From positions 1-13,458 of the forward strand of contig CANQBU010000022.1 in assembly GCA_947589615.1 (NCBI GenBank): a stretch of 13,458 nt of DNA, written 5' to 3'. Of this stretch, positions 1 through 7,180 are shown one piece after another. The notes beneath the pieces are model-generated. The model saw only the letters and a list, made by a program, of their open reading frames with translations, had not been told where the DNA came from and did no database searches. Position numbers and translations under genes: made by a program. The stretch is from an uncultured Clostridia bacterium (GTDB taxonomy: Bacteria > Bacillota > Clostridia > Christensenellales > UBA1242). How positions within the stretch are numbered: the stretch's first letter is position 1; the number at the start of each line of letters is the position of its first letter.

Positions 1-19
1 CCCCAATTAATAATAATAT

Positions 20-940
20 ATGAGTGAAGAGAAGGCAAAAAGAAGTAAAAAGATAATTTTAATTTTCGTAGCAATAGTTTTGGCGGCGGTAGCGATTGCG
101 GGATTGGCAGTCACTTTTATTTTTAATTACAACGCATTTTCGCCCGAAAAGCCCATTGTTGTTGATGACGGTGAAAATATTATGATTACGATGTCGCTAA
201 ATGATAATTATGATGGATACAGATTTATATTTAAAAACGGCAAAGAAGAATTTATAATAGATAGTGAAAAAAATTACTTAACCTCAAAAGAAATAGTTGA
301 AAAGAGCAAGGAAGGCAAAGATAAAGGCGTTGAAATTGGGAAGAACTATAAAGTTTCAGTTTGTTATCTTTCTACAAATGTCGGCAACAATAGCGAATTG
401 AGTGATGAAATTGATTGGTTATGTGCTATTTATTTGTCATCTCCTGAAGTTTCGGTAAAAGAGGGAAGTTTAACGTGGCAAACTGTAGAATACGCCGATT
501 CATATAGAATATATTATGGTGATAAATATAAAGATGTGGATAAAACGCAAACTTCATTAAATTTACAAGAATTAGGAGGCGGTGAAAAAACAATATCTGT
601 TGTTGCAAAATCGAATGCTGAGGGATATAAAACAAGCGCCGCATCAAAACAAATATCTTTGAAAATTATATACAACTTAGAACCTTTTACTTCAATTGAT
701 TTTGATAAAGACTCCTGCATTATAACAGCTGCATGCACAAGAGAATACGATAAAATTATTGTTGCAATTGGAAGTATAGAATATGAGGTTAAAGAGTTTA
801 AAGTGACGAAAGATGGAGATATTTTTACTTACCAGATTAATATTAAAGCTAAATATAATGGCGAATCGCAAATAGGGATAAAGCCTGCCGATATAGATGA
901 ATATAATATTTATTCAGGCAATATATTGTTTGTAGAATAG
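20..940 (+). CDS. Membrane-anchored protein with fibronectin-III-like beta domains, function unknown
   Basis: A 306-residue protein. A short basic N-terminus (KAKRSKK) is followed by one strong hydrophobic segment at about residues 11-36, so it should be anchored in the membrane with the rest outside. There is no lipobox cysteine. The outer part looks like two or three beta-sandwich units: about 44-138, 141-217 and 218-306. The middle one is the most recognisable as fibronectin-III-like, with LTW near 151, ADSYRIYY near 159 and SVVAKSNAEGY near 193. No enzyme motif is visible. In-frame stops at 8, 11 and 14 rule out a longer N-terminus. No Shine-Dalgarno site precedes the ATG; its first bases form an ATGA overlap with a possible upstream frame, so translational coupling is possible. 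It ends 46 bp before the germinant-receptor A gene and may be expressed with it. The domain call is by eye; a germination role is only inferred from position. Confidence 0.75.
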   Translation: MSEEKAKRSKKIILIFVAIVLAAVAIAGLAVTFIFNYNAFSPEKPIVVDDGENIMITMSLNDNYDGYRFIFKNGKEEFIIDSEKNYLTSKEIVEKSKEGKDKGVEIGKNYKVSVCYLSTNVGNNSELSDEIDWLCAIYLSSPEVSVKEGSLTWQTVEYADSYRIYYGDKYKDVDKTQTSLNLQELGGGEKTISVVAKSNAEGYKTSAASKQISLKIIYNLEPFTSIDFDKDSCIITAACTREYDKIIVAIGSIEYEVKEFKVTKDGDIFTYQINIKAKYNGESQIGIKPADIDEYNIYSGNILFVE

Positions 941-969
941 TATTAAAATAAAATTTTTAAGACATACTA
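940..969 (+). promoter_or_regulatory. Candidate sigma-G (forespore) promoter of the ger operon
   Basis: GTATT at 940-944 and CATACTA at 963-969 are separated by 18 bp. The published Bacillus sigma-G consensus is about GHATR-N18-CATWHTA, so the -10 matches 7 of 7 and the -35 matches 4 of 5. Initiation would fall near 975-977, just before the ribosome-binding site, giving a leader of only about 10-12 nt. Ger receptor operons are known sigma-G targets, which supports the call. The site itself is inferred from sequence only. Confidence 0.6.
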
Positions 970-994
970 ACCACAAAAGGTGAAGTATGTCTTA
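958..994 (+). repeat. Perfect 11-bp inverted repeat enclosing the RBS and start codon of the ger A gene
   Basis: The arm at 958-968 (TAAGACATACT) is exactly complementary to 984-994 (AGTATGTCTTA), with a 15-nt loop at 969-983. The loop contains the Shine-Dalgarno site AAAGGTGA (976-983), and the right arm contains the start codon at 987-989. The left arm contains most of the candidate sigma-G -10 element. In RNA read from further upstream this would form a hairpin masking the start codon. RNA starting at the sigma-G site would lack the left arm. Confidence 0.7.
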
Positions 995-2432
995 TTTTAA
1001 TGTGGAAGAAAAAGTTGAAGAATACAAGAAACTATTAAATGATAGCGTTGATTTTTCCAGCAGAATATATAAGAAAGATGACCAAGAGGTATCATTGATT
1101 TTTTTAAAAAGCATAATCGATCAAGAATTATTATCGAACGCCGTCTTTTTGCCGTTGCAAACCTACGAAAAGCCACTTGATATAGATAATTTACAAAATA
1201 AAATCTTAAAATGTGCCGAAGTAAAAGAAATTAAAGAAGAAAAGGTAATTGATGAAATTTTAAATGGTCGAGTTATAATTTTCACTAATTTTTCCGACAA
1301 GATAATAGCAATTGACCTTTTTAAATTTCCGACACGTGTTCCAACTGAGCCTCCTACATCACCAGTTATTCAGGGACCAAGAGAGGGGTTTGTTGAGGAC
1401 ATACAGACAAATATAACCCTTATAAGAAGAAGACTTAAAACAGACAATCTTGTAATTAAAAGTATGGAAATTGGGACAGAATCAAAAAATAAAGTAGCAA
1501 TGTGCTATTTAAAGGATGTTGCCAATGATGATTTGGTCGATAAAGTTTATAAAAAATTAAAAAGTATTGTAATAAATGGGGTTGTGGATTCTTATTACAT
1601 ATTATCTTTTTTGGAAGAAAGGCCGGATTCGCTTTTCAAACAGGTCGGCGGAGCGGAAAAACCCGACATTGTCGTATCAAAAATTTTGGAAGGAAAGGTG
1701 GCAATAATTGTGGACAACTCTCCGATTGTTTTAACAATTCCTTTCATAATTATAGAAGACTTACAAAATAGTAACGATTATTACACAAACCATCACTATT
1801 CAAGTTTAATTAGAATTATGCGATTGATAGGCTTGCTTATTGCTATTCTTGCACCAGGCTCATATTTGGCACTACAAATATATCATTATAATATATTACC
1901 ATTAAATTTCCTTATTACTATAGCGGATACCACATTGGGATTACCTTTTACTCCATTTTTGGAAATTTTATTTATATTTTTACTATTTCAAATTTTATAT
2001 GAAGTGAGTTTACGTCTACCGAGTTACTTAGGTCTTGCAACTTCAGTTGTAGGGGCTTTGATTTTAGGTGACACAGGAATAAAGGCGGGGCTCATTTCTC
2101 CTCCGGGAGTAATAATAGTTGCACTATCAAAGATTGCACTCTATACAATTCCAGAACAAGCATCTCAAATTACTGTCTTACAAGTTGTATTTATTATTTT
2201 AGGTGGTGCTTTAGGGGTGATGGGAGTTACCGCCGGACTTATTTATTTGGTAAATTATCTAAATAAGATAGACAGTTATGGAACACCTTACCTAGCACCT
2301 TATAGCCCAAGGATACCTGCAGATTTAAAAGATGCTATAATTACATCTGCGCCAACACAAATGGACGAACTGCCGAAATCCTTTTCGCCCAAAAAGAGTA
2401 AAAAAGTTGAGGTGAAAAAAGATGAAGAATAA
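987..2432 (+). CDS. gerAA: Spore germination receptor subunit A (GerA family)
   Basis: A 481-residue A subunit of a Ger-type germinant receptor, close to the usual length of 480-500. In the family this subunit sits in the spore inner membrane, takes part in germinant sensing and oligomerises to trigger ion release. The hydrophilic N-terminal half (about 1-270) carries the family signature PTRVPTEPP (115-123), VIQGPREGF (127-135), then TNITLIRRRL (141-150). The C-terminal half has several membrane segments from about 278 to 425, including the conserved GALILGDTGIKAGLISPPGV (356-375). The end follows the family pattern PYLAPYSPR (434-442) and a Lys-rich tail. The start has a clear RBS, AAAGGTGA, 4 nt upstream. 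It is the first gene of a three-gene overlapping operon: its last 11 bp overlap the B gene. The symbol marks the family position; which germinant receptor (gerA, gerK and so on) cannot be told. Confidence 0.95.
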   Translation: MSYFNVEEKVEEYKKLLNDSVDFSSRIYKKDDQEVSLIFLKSIIDQELLSNAVFLPLQTYEKPLDIDNLQNKILKCAEVKEIKEEKVIDEILNGRVIIFTNFSDKIIAIDLFKFPTRVPTEPPTSPVIQGPREGFVEDIQTNITLIRRRLKTDNLVIKSMEIGTESKNKVAMCYLKDVANDDLVDKVYKKLKSIVINGVVDSYYILSFLEERPDSLFKQVGGAEKPDIVVSKILEGKVAIIVDNSPIVLTIPFIIIEDLQNSNDYYTNHHYSSLIRIMRLIGLLIAILAPGSYLALQIYHYNILPLNFLITIADTTLGLPFTPFLEILFIFLLFQILYEVSLRLPSYLGLATSVVGALILGDTGIKAGLISPPGVIIVALSKIALYTIPEQASQITVLQVVFIILGGALGVMGVTAGLIYLVNYLNKIDSYGTPYLAPYSPRIPADLKDAIITSAPTQMDELPKSFSPKKSKKVEVKKDEE

Positions 2433-3507
2433 AATTTCAATGCGTCAGGCAGGTATATTGATTTTAATTCTCATATTTTCCAACAAAGTTTTACTTTTGC
2501 CTGCATTAATGTTTGATTATGTAAAGGGCGATGCTGTAATATCATTAATTTTGATTTTTGCCTTAGAATTTATCTCAGTTCCTATATTGCTGAAATTAAA
2601 ACAGACATTTCAAGATCAGAAGTTATATGATATTCTTCAAAAGTATTTGACTAAATATGTGGCAAAGGTGCTTTACGTTATCTTTTTGATATTTATAATG
2701 CTGAAAGCGATTTTGACATTCTCAATAGTATATGTCTACTTTAAGCAACAAATTTATCAAGAGGAGTTCGTATCAATCGCATTGATAGCTTTTTTGCCTA
2801 TAATGAATCATGCGACAATATCAGGGTTAAAGCCTATGGCAAGGACTATGGAATTATTTTTCTTTGTAATCTTGTGTGGCTTTCTATTTTGCTTGGGGAT
2901 TGCTGTATATACGCCACTTTCAGTTCCCGACTTTTTTGTGGCCTCTGCGGGAAAAATATTCAATTCTATATATAGATATGCTTTTGCATTTGGAGATTTT
3001 ATTTTTCTTTTTATGATGATAGAAAAAATCGATTATAAAAAGAGCGAGGAAAAGAAAATATATTTTTATGCCATACTTGGTTATGTGCTTGTAATTTTGC
3101 TTTTTGTATTATTTTATGCAAAATATGAAATGACTTCATTTATGCACAATGATGCACTTGCCGATTTACTTGCTTATTCTGTAAGATTTAACGCTATCGG
3201 TAGACTAGACATTATTGCAATTCTCACTCTTCTTTTTACCACAATTTTTCAAATGGAGATATTCTGTTATGCTTTTTGTGACAGCCTGATAAATATATTC
3301 CCATTGATGGATAAACGATATTCGGTTGCAATATTTGATGTGTTTTTTTTAATTTTATACTATGTGTTTATAGGTAACTATGAAATCATGGTTGATGCTA
3401 CAGTGACATACTTTCCTCCTCTTGGAATTTTTATTGCATTTGTTTTTCCAATTCTGATATGGATAATATCGAGGATTGAGAGGAGGAAGAATGAAAAAAC
3501 AACTTAG
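2422..3507 (+). CDS. gerAB: Spore germination receptor subunit B, endospore germination permease (GerB family)
   Basis: A 361-residue, highly hydrophobic protein with about ten membrane segments, typical of the B subunit, an APC-superfamily relative. In the family the B subunit binds germinant amino acids or sugars and has been proposed to act in the receptor's ion channel. The start ISMRQAGILILILIFSNKV (5-23) fits the family opening around an R-Q pair in the first helix, and GRLDIIAIL (260-268) fits a conserved later helix. The protein ends in a short basic, charged tail (RIERRKNEK). The start overlaps the A gene by 11 bp and has a strong RBS, GAGGTGA at 2409-2415, inside the end of the A gene. 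Its own end overlaps the C gene by 17 bp. Such overlaps suggest coupled translation and near-equal amounts of the three subunits. The ligand cannot be predicted from sequence. Confidence 0.93.
   Translation: MKNKISMRQAGILILILIFSNKVLLLPALMFDYVKGDAVISLILIFALEFISVPILLKLKQTFQDQKLYDILQKYLTKYVAKVLYVIFLIFIMLKAILTFSIVYVYFKQQIYQEEFVSIALIAFLPIMNHATISGLKPMARTMELFFFVILCGFLFCLGIAVYTPLSVPDFFVASAGKIFNSIYRYAFAFGDFIFLFMMIEKIDYKKSEEKKIYFYAILGYVLVILLFVLFYAKYEMTSFMHNDALADLLAYSVRFNAIGRLDIIAILTLLFTTIFQMEIFCYAFCDSLINIFPLMDKRYSVAIFDVFFLILYYVFIGNYEIMVDATVTYFPPLGIFIAFVFPILIWIISRIERRKNEKTT
3481..3486 (+). promoter_or_regulatory. Ribosome-binding site that fixes the ger C start
   Basis: AGGAGG lies 4 nt before the ATG at 3491. 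An in-frame TTG at 3476 lies upstream of this site and would put the RBS inside the coding region, so ATG 3491 is the better start. The resulting protein begins MKKQLRKF, a normal basic N-terminus for an exported protein. Confidence 0.85.
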
Positions 3508-4753
3508 GAAATTTGCCAAAAATCCCATGCTTATAATTTTTTTGATTATTTTATTTATCTTTATGCCTCCCGCACTCGTATCTCCAGGGCAAAACAGAGA
3601 AAGAGGAGTGGTCATCGCGATTGGAATAGATAAAGAAGACGATGAATATGAGATTTCACTTTTGACCTTCATTCCAACTCCTGAACAATCATATAAGCAA
3701 ATGAATTCGGTTATATCTGGAAAGGGCGATACGATAGCAAAATCGCTATATAATGCCGAAATTGTAATGGGAAGGAAGATTGGACTTTCTCATGCAAAAA
3801 CAACTGTAGTAAATGAAAAATTGCTTGAAGATGATGTGTCGAAACATATTGATTATTTAAGCAGGTTTGCATCTCTTTCTGAGAACACGATTTTTGTTTG
3901 CACAAGTTCACCGGCAAAGGAAATATTGACGACATCATCATCGCTCCAATCAACCGTAGGTCTTCAGTTGGAAGAAATGATAGCGTATAATGCGAAAAAT
4001 TTATATATATCTGATACATCACTTGAAGCATTCTATAAAGGATACTATTCAAGAAGTTCGGCATCGCTTATTGGATATTTATCTTTGACCGATGTCGAGG
4101 GGGATAAGAGCGGCTCGGCACAGTCAACAGGTCAGGGCGGCTCAACACAAGTAGATGAAGGAAGTGATACATCTGGTGGTGAAAGTAGCAGTGGACAAGG
4201 TGGCGGCTCTAAAAAGCAAATTACAAATAATGGCGAAGCCGTGCTTATAAAAAATGGGAAATTGGTTGAGAAGTTATCGGCGGACAGCTTAAATGGAATA
4301 AATCTTTTAAATAGAAAATCTGTAAATCAAATAATAACTGTAAAAGATGTTGATTACAATGGGAAAAAATATGATTTTTCCTATAGAATAAAGAATAAGA
4401 AAATAACGACTGCTACAAAGTTTGAAAATGGCAATCCTATTTATTCTTCATATCTAATTTTAGGACTTGAACTCGTGGAAATAGAGGGAGAACACGAGAA
4501 ATTAAAAATCAACACCGAATTTAGTGAAATGCCACCTCAAATTAAGCAAAAAATAGATGAGAAAATAAAAAGTCAGTTTACGGATGCAATTAATATTTTA
4601 AGAAAAAATAAAGCAGATGTAATAGGAATTCATAATAAATTTTTCAGGAATAATAGAGGGGAATATAAAAAGTTTATAAAAGACATTCCACAAAAGGATG
4701 ATTTCTTGGATTATGTTAATTTTAAACTTAATTTGGAATTAAAATCAGACTAA
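3491..4753 (+). CDS. gerAC: Spore germination receptor subunit C (Ger(x)C family), atypical: no lipobox
   Basis: A 420-residue C subunit of the receptor. Family members are normally lipoproteins of about 370-400 residues on the outer face of the spore inner membrane. Family marks seen: GVVIAIGIDKEDDEYEISL (39-57), GRKIGLSHAKTTVV (94-107) and a C-terminal domain (about 245-420) ending with an amphipathic helix and IKSQFTDAINILRKNKADVIGI (359-380). Two departures stand out. First, the hydrophobic segment (about 13-31) runs into PPALVSPGQNRERG with no cysteine where the family has a lipidated GCWD; the only cysteine in the protein is C137. It is probably held by an uncleaved helix, or cleaved and released. 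Second, residues 204-241 are a Gly/Ser/Gln-rich linker between the N-terminal domains and the last domain, explaining the extra length. It overlaps the B gene by 17 bp. Confidence 0.9.
   Translation: MKKQLRKFAKNPMLIIFLIILFIFMPPALVSPGQNRERGVVIAIGIDKEDDEYEISLLTFIPTPEQSYKQMNSVISGKGDTIAKSLYNAEIVMGRKIGLSHAKTTVVNEKLLEDDVSKHIDYLSRFASLSENTIFVCTSSPAKEILTTSSSLQSTVGLQLEEMIAYNAKNLYISDTSLEAFYKGYYSRSSASLIGYLSLTDVEGDKSGSAQSTGQGGSTQVDEGSDTSGGESSSGQGGGSKKQITNNGEAVLIKNGKLVEKLSADSLNGINLLNRKSVNQIITVKDVDYNGKKYDFSYRIKNKKITTATKFENGNPIYSSYLILGLELVEIEGEHEKLKINTEFSEMPPQIKQKIDEKIKSQFTDAINILRKNKADVIGIHNKFFRNNRGEYKKFIKDIPQKDDFLDYVNFKLNLELKSD
4100..4216 (+). other. Low-complexity Gly/Ser/Gln linker within the ger C subunit
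   Basis: Residues 204-242 of the C subunit are almost only G, S, Q, T, D, E and K, with runs such as GQGGS and GQGGGS. It joins the N-terminal domains to the domain that starts NNGEAVLIKNGKLV. It is probably disordered and flexible. Local base composition is richer in GC than the surrounding gene because of the glycine codons. Confidence 0.85.
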
Positions 4754-4821
4754 TTTTTTGCCTTTACTTGTCGAATATATAAATATATTTTTAAATTTTT
4801 TAAAAAATTGCTTTTATAAAG

Positions 4822-4850
4822 TTGTTTTAAATTTAAAATTGTGATACAAT
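4822..4850 (+). promoter_or_regulatory. Housekeeping (sigma-A type) promoter of ftsH
   Basis: An extended -10, TG-A-TACAAT (4842-4850), lies 17 bp after a weak -35, TTGTTT (4822-4827). The extended TG could compensate for the poor -35. Start of transcription would be near 4857, about 20 nt before the GTG start codon. T- and A-tracts at about 4796-4817 sit where an UP element would contact the RNA polymerase alpha subunit. This promoter would let ftsH be made independently of the germination operon. Confidence 0.65.
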
Positions 4851-4867
4851 ACCTTGTATTGGATTAT

Positions 4868-4874
4868 AGGAGGT
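4868..4874 (+). promoter_or_regulatory. Ribosome-binding site that fixes the ftsH start at GTG
   Basis: AGGAGGT lies 3 nt before GTG 4878. The in-frame TTG at 4854 has no RBS, and it lies just before the predicted transcription start, so it is not used. The N-terminus is therefore MNEQNNNKPK. Confidence 0.8.
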
Positions 4875-4877
4875 ATT

Positions 4878-7178
4878 GTGAACGAACAAAATAATAATAA
4901 ACCTAAAATATTGAAATATTCTTTTATAATATTATTGTTATTAGTAGTTATAATCTTATTTGTAAGTTTAGATAGAGGATATAAAGGGGTTTATCTTGAT
5001 CGAAATATTGAAGAAATTTCAGAACTTGTAAAAGGAGAACACAAAAACAAAGATGGCGAGGCTGAAACATTAAAGGCAGTTTATTATAAAGATGATGTAA
5101 TCTATTTTCTTGTAAAAGACTCAAAATATGAGGATAATTTCCCGAAATATGCCGATTATTATATTTACTATGAATATGGAGATAATATTCTGTTTCAAAC
5201 TCTAGAATTAATTAACGAGCATAACGGGGCTTCAGGAACTGCCACAGAAGACAAAATTTCAGTAAAAACAAGTGTTGACGGTTTTAATTGGGTTAGCCTC
5301 ATTTATCCTGTGCTTTATATAGGCTTTGCAATATTTATAATGTATATGATTTTCAAACTTTTAGGCTCTCAAACAAAGGGTGCTATGGGATTTGGGAAAA
5401 GCAAAGCGAGAGCTTACACAACAAGCAAGGTTCGTTTTTCGGATATTGCAGGAACTGATGAAGAAAAGGAAGAATTAAAAGAAATCGTAGAATTTTTAAA
5501 AGCACCTAAAAAATTTACTGACCTTGGTGCGAGAATACCTAAAGGGGTTTTGCTTGTAGGTCATCCAGGAACAGGTAAAACACTGCTTGCAAGGGCAGTT
5601 GCCGGGGAAGCAAATGTTCCATTTATTTCGATTAGCGGCTCTGATTTCGTTGAAATGTTTGTCGGTGTCGGTGCATCAAGAGTTAGAGATTTATTTGAAC
5701 AAGCAAAGAAAAATAAGCCATGTATCGTGTTTATTGATGAAATAGATGCGGTTGGTCGTCAAAGAGGCGCCGGTCTTGGCGGTGGAAATGATGAAAGAGA
5801 ACAAACTCTAAATCAACTCCTTGTTGAAATGGACGGTTTTGAACCAAATGAAGGAATCATAGTTCTTGCCGCAACAAACAGAAGTGATGTTCTTGACCCA
5901 GCACTTATGCGTCCGGGCAGATTTGACAGACAAGTGTATGTCAATATTCCTGACGTTAAAGGAAGGGAAGGCATTTTGAGAATTCATGCAAGAAACAAGC
6001 CTCTCGATGATAGTGTAGATTTTAAGACTTTGGCAAAAATCACAGTTGGATTTACAGGCGCAGACATTGAAAATATGCTAAACGAGGCTGCAATACTAGC
6101 AGCGAGAAATAACAGACCTAAGATTACAATGACTGATATCACAGAGGGAATAAATAAAGTTACAATGGGTCCTCAAAAGAAGAGCAGACTTGTTACTGAA
6201 CGTGATAAGAAAATTACGGCATATCATGAATCAGGTCACGCGATCTTGGCAAAATTACTCAAAAATACAGATGATGTTCAAGAGGTATCAATAATTCCAA
6301 GAGGTATGGCTGGCGGGTATACTATGCAGCGTCCTGAAAATGATAATTCTTACAGAACATATAACTATCTTATGGATGAAATTGCAGTATGTATGGGCGG
6401 AAGAATTGCCGAGGAACTTATCTTTAAAGATATAACAACAGGTGCATCAAGTGATATTAATCAAGCAAGCAAAATTGCAAGAAGTATGGTTTATACTTAT
6501 GGCATGAGTAAAAAACTTGGCTTTATAAGTCTTGATTCTTCAGAACAATTATTTATTGGAAGAGATTATCAAACAAAGAACGACTTTTCAGAGAAACTTG
6601 CGGCAGAAGCAGATGATGAAATAAGAGAAATTCTTGATTACAATTATTCTCGTGCAAAGAAAATTTTGAGCGAAAACATGAATTTCCTTGATGAAATGGC
6701 AAAACTTCTTTTAGATCAGGAAACAATAAACAAAGAAGAAGTAGATATGCTTGCAGAAGGAAAGAATGCTGAAGAAGTAGCCAAGTTTATGGAAGATAAA
6801 CGCAAGGCTCAACAAGAAAAAGAAGAACTTATCAAAAAGCAACAAATTGAAGATGAGAGACGCAGAGTTCTTGATAACAAACTTAAAGAAGGAGAAAAAT
6901 TACTTGCAAGCGGTGTGATTACTCAAGAAGAGTTTGATTCAATAAAGAAGAATATACAAAAAGAATACGATAATATTGCAAATGACAATAATTATACTGT
7001 GAATATCCAGCAAGGTAAGAATCTCGAGCAAATATTAGAAAGCGAAGAAAACTCTGTCAAAGAGGAGAAACCGGCTGATGAATCTGCCTTACAAGACAAA
7101 CAGGAAGAAAGTGCCGATAATAAACAAAAAAATAAACAGGAAGAAGCTCCAAACGGTGATGATAATAAAGGAGAATAA
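4878..7178 (+). CDS. ftsH: ATP-dependent zinc metalloprotease FtsH with SHOCT-like C-terminal extension
   Basis: A 766-residue membrane AAA+ protease that extracts and degrades membrane and regulatory proteins as a hexamer. Order of parts: membrane helix at about 12-30; external domain at about 31-137; second helix at about 139-162; AAA+ domain with Walker A GHPGTGKT (228-235), pore FVGVG (261-265), Walker B IVFIDE (283-288) and second region of homology AATNRSDVLDPALMRPGRFD (331-350); zinc protease with HESGH (450-454) and third ligand D526 in SSDINQA. All catalytic residues are present. Walker A has H229 where the family almost always has proline. The family normally ends at about 600-650 residues. 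Here a charged coiled coil (about 637-668), a SHOCT-like motif (about 665-692, with SGVITQEEFDSIKK) and an E/Q/N/K-rich tail (725-766) follow. The next gene starts 2 nt after the stop, so the two are probably co-transcribed. Confidence 0.97.
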   Translation: MNEQNNNKPKILKYSFIILLLLVVIILFVSLDRGYKGVYLDRNIEEISELVKGEHKNKDGEAETLKAVYYKDDVIYFLVKDSKYEDNFPKYADYYIYYEYGDNILFQTLELINEHNGASGTATEDKISVKTSVDGFNWVSLIYPVLYIGFAIFIMYMIFKLLGSQTKGAMGFGKSKARAYTTSKVRFSDIAGTDEEKEELKEIVEFLKAPKKFTDLGARIPKGVLLVGHPGTGKTLLARAVAGEANVPFISISGSDFVEMFVGVGASRVRDLFEQAKKNKPCIVFIDEIDAVGRQRGAGLGGGNDEREQTLNQLLVEMDGFEPNEGIIVLAATNRSDVLDPALMRPGRFDRQVYVNIPDVKGREGILRIHARNKPLDDSVDFKTLAKITVGFTGADIENMLNEAAILAARNNRPKITMTDITEGINKVTMGPQKKSRLVTERDKKITAYHESGHAILAKLLKNTDDVQEVSIIPRGMAGGYTMQRPENDNSYRTYNYLMDEIAVCMGGRIAEELIFKDITTGASSDINQASKIARSMVYTYGMSKKLGFISLDSSEQLFIGRDYQTKNDFSEKLAAEADDEIREILDYNYSRAKKILSENMNFLDEMAKLLLDQETINKEEVDMLAEGKNAEEVAKFMEDKRKAQQEKEELIKKQQIEDERRRVLDNKLKEGEKLLASGVITQEEFDSIKKNIQKEYDNIANDNNYTVNIQQGKNLEQILESEENSVKEEKPADESALQDKQEESADNKQKNKQEEAPNGDDNKGE
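6870..6953 (+). other. SHOCT-like motif in the FtsH C-terminal extension
   Basis: Residues 665-692 contain DNKLKEGEKLLASGVITQEE followed by FDSIKK. This fits the short C-terminal (SHOCT) pattern of a leucine-bearing helix, then G-V-I-T, then E-E-F and a following K. SHOCT motifs usually end other proteins and are thought to mediate oligomer or ligand contacts. Assignment is by eye from the motif. Confidence 0.6.
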
Positions 7179-7180
7179 AG

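Noticed and set aside
958..994. The inverted repeat as an intrinsic terminator of the upstream gene
   Set aside because: The stem has only three G-C pairs, a 15-nt loop and no uninterrupted T-run after it, and it contains the next start codon.
4728..4758. Small hairpin TTAATT-TGG-AATTAA followed by a T-run at the end of ger C
   Set aside because: The stem is all A-T and the T-run begins about 11 nt after it, so it does not have terminator geometry. No clear terminator for the ger operon was found.
4794..4809. Perfect 16-bp palindrome AATTTTTTAAAAAATT after the ger operon as a terminator
   Set aside because: It contains no G or C and has no loop, so it is not a stable RNA hairpin; an UP-element role for ftsH fits its position better.
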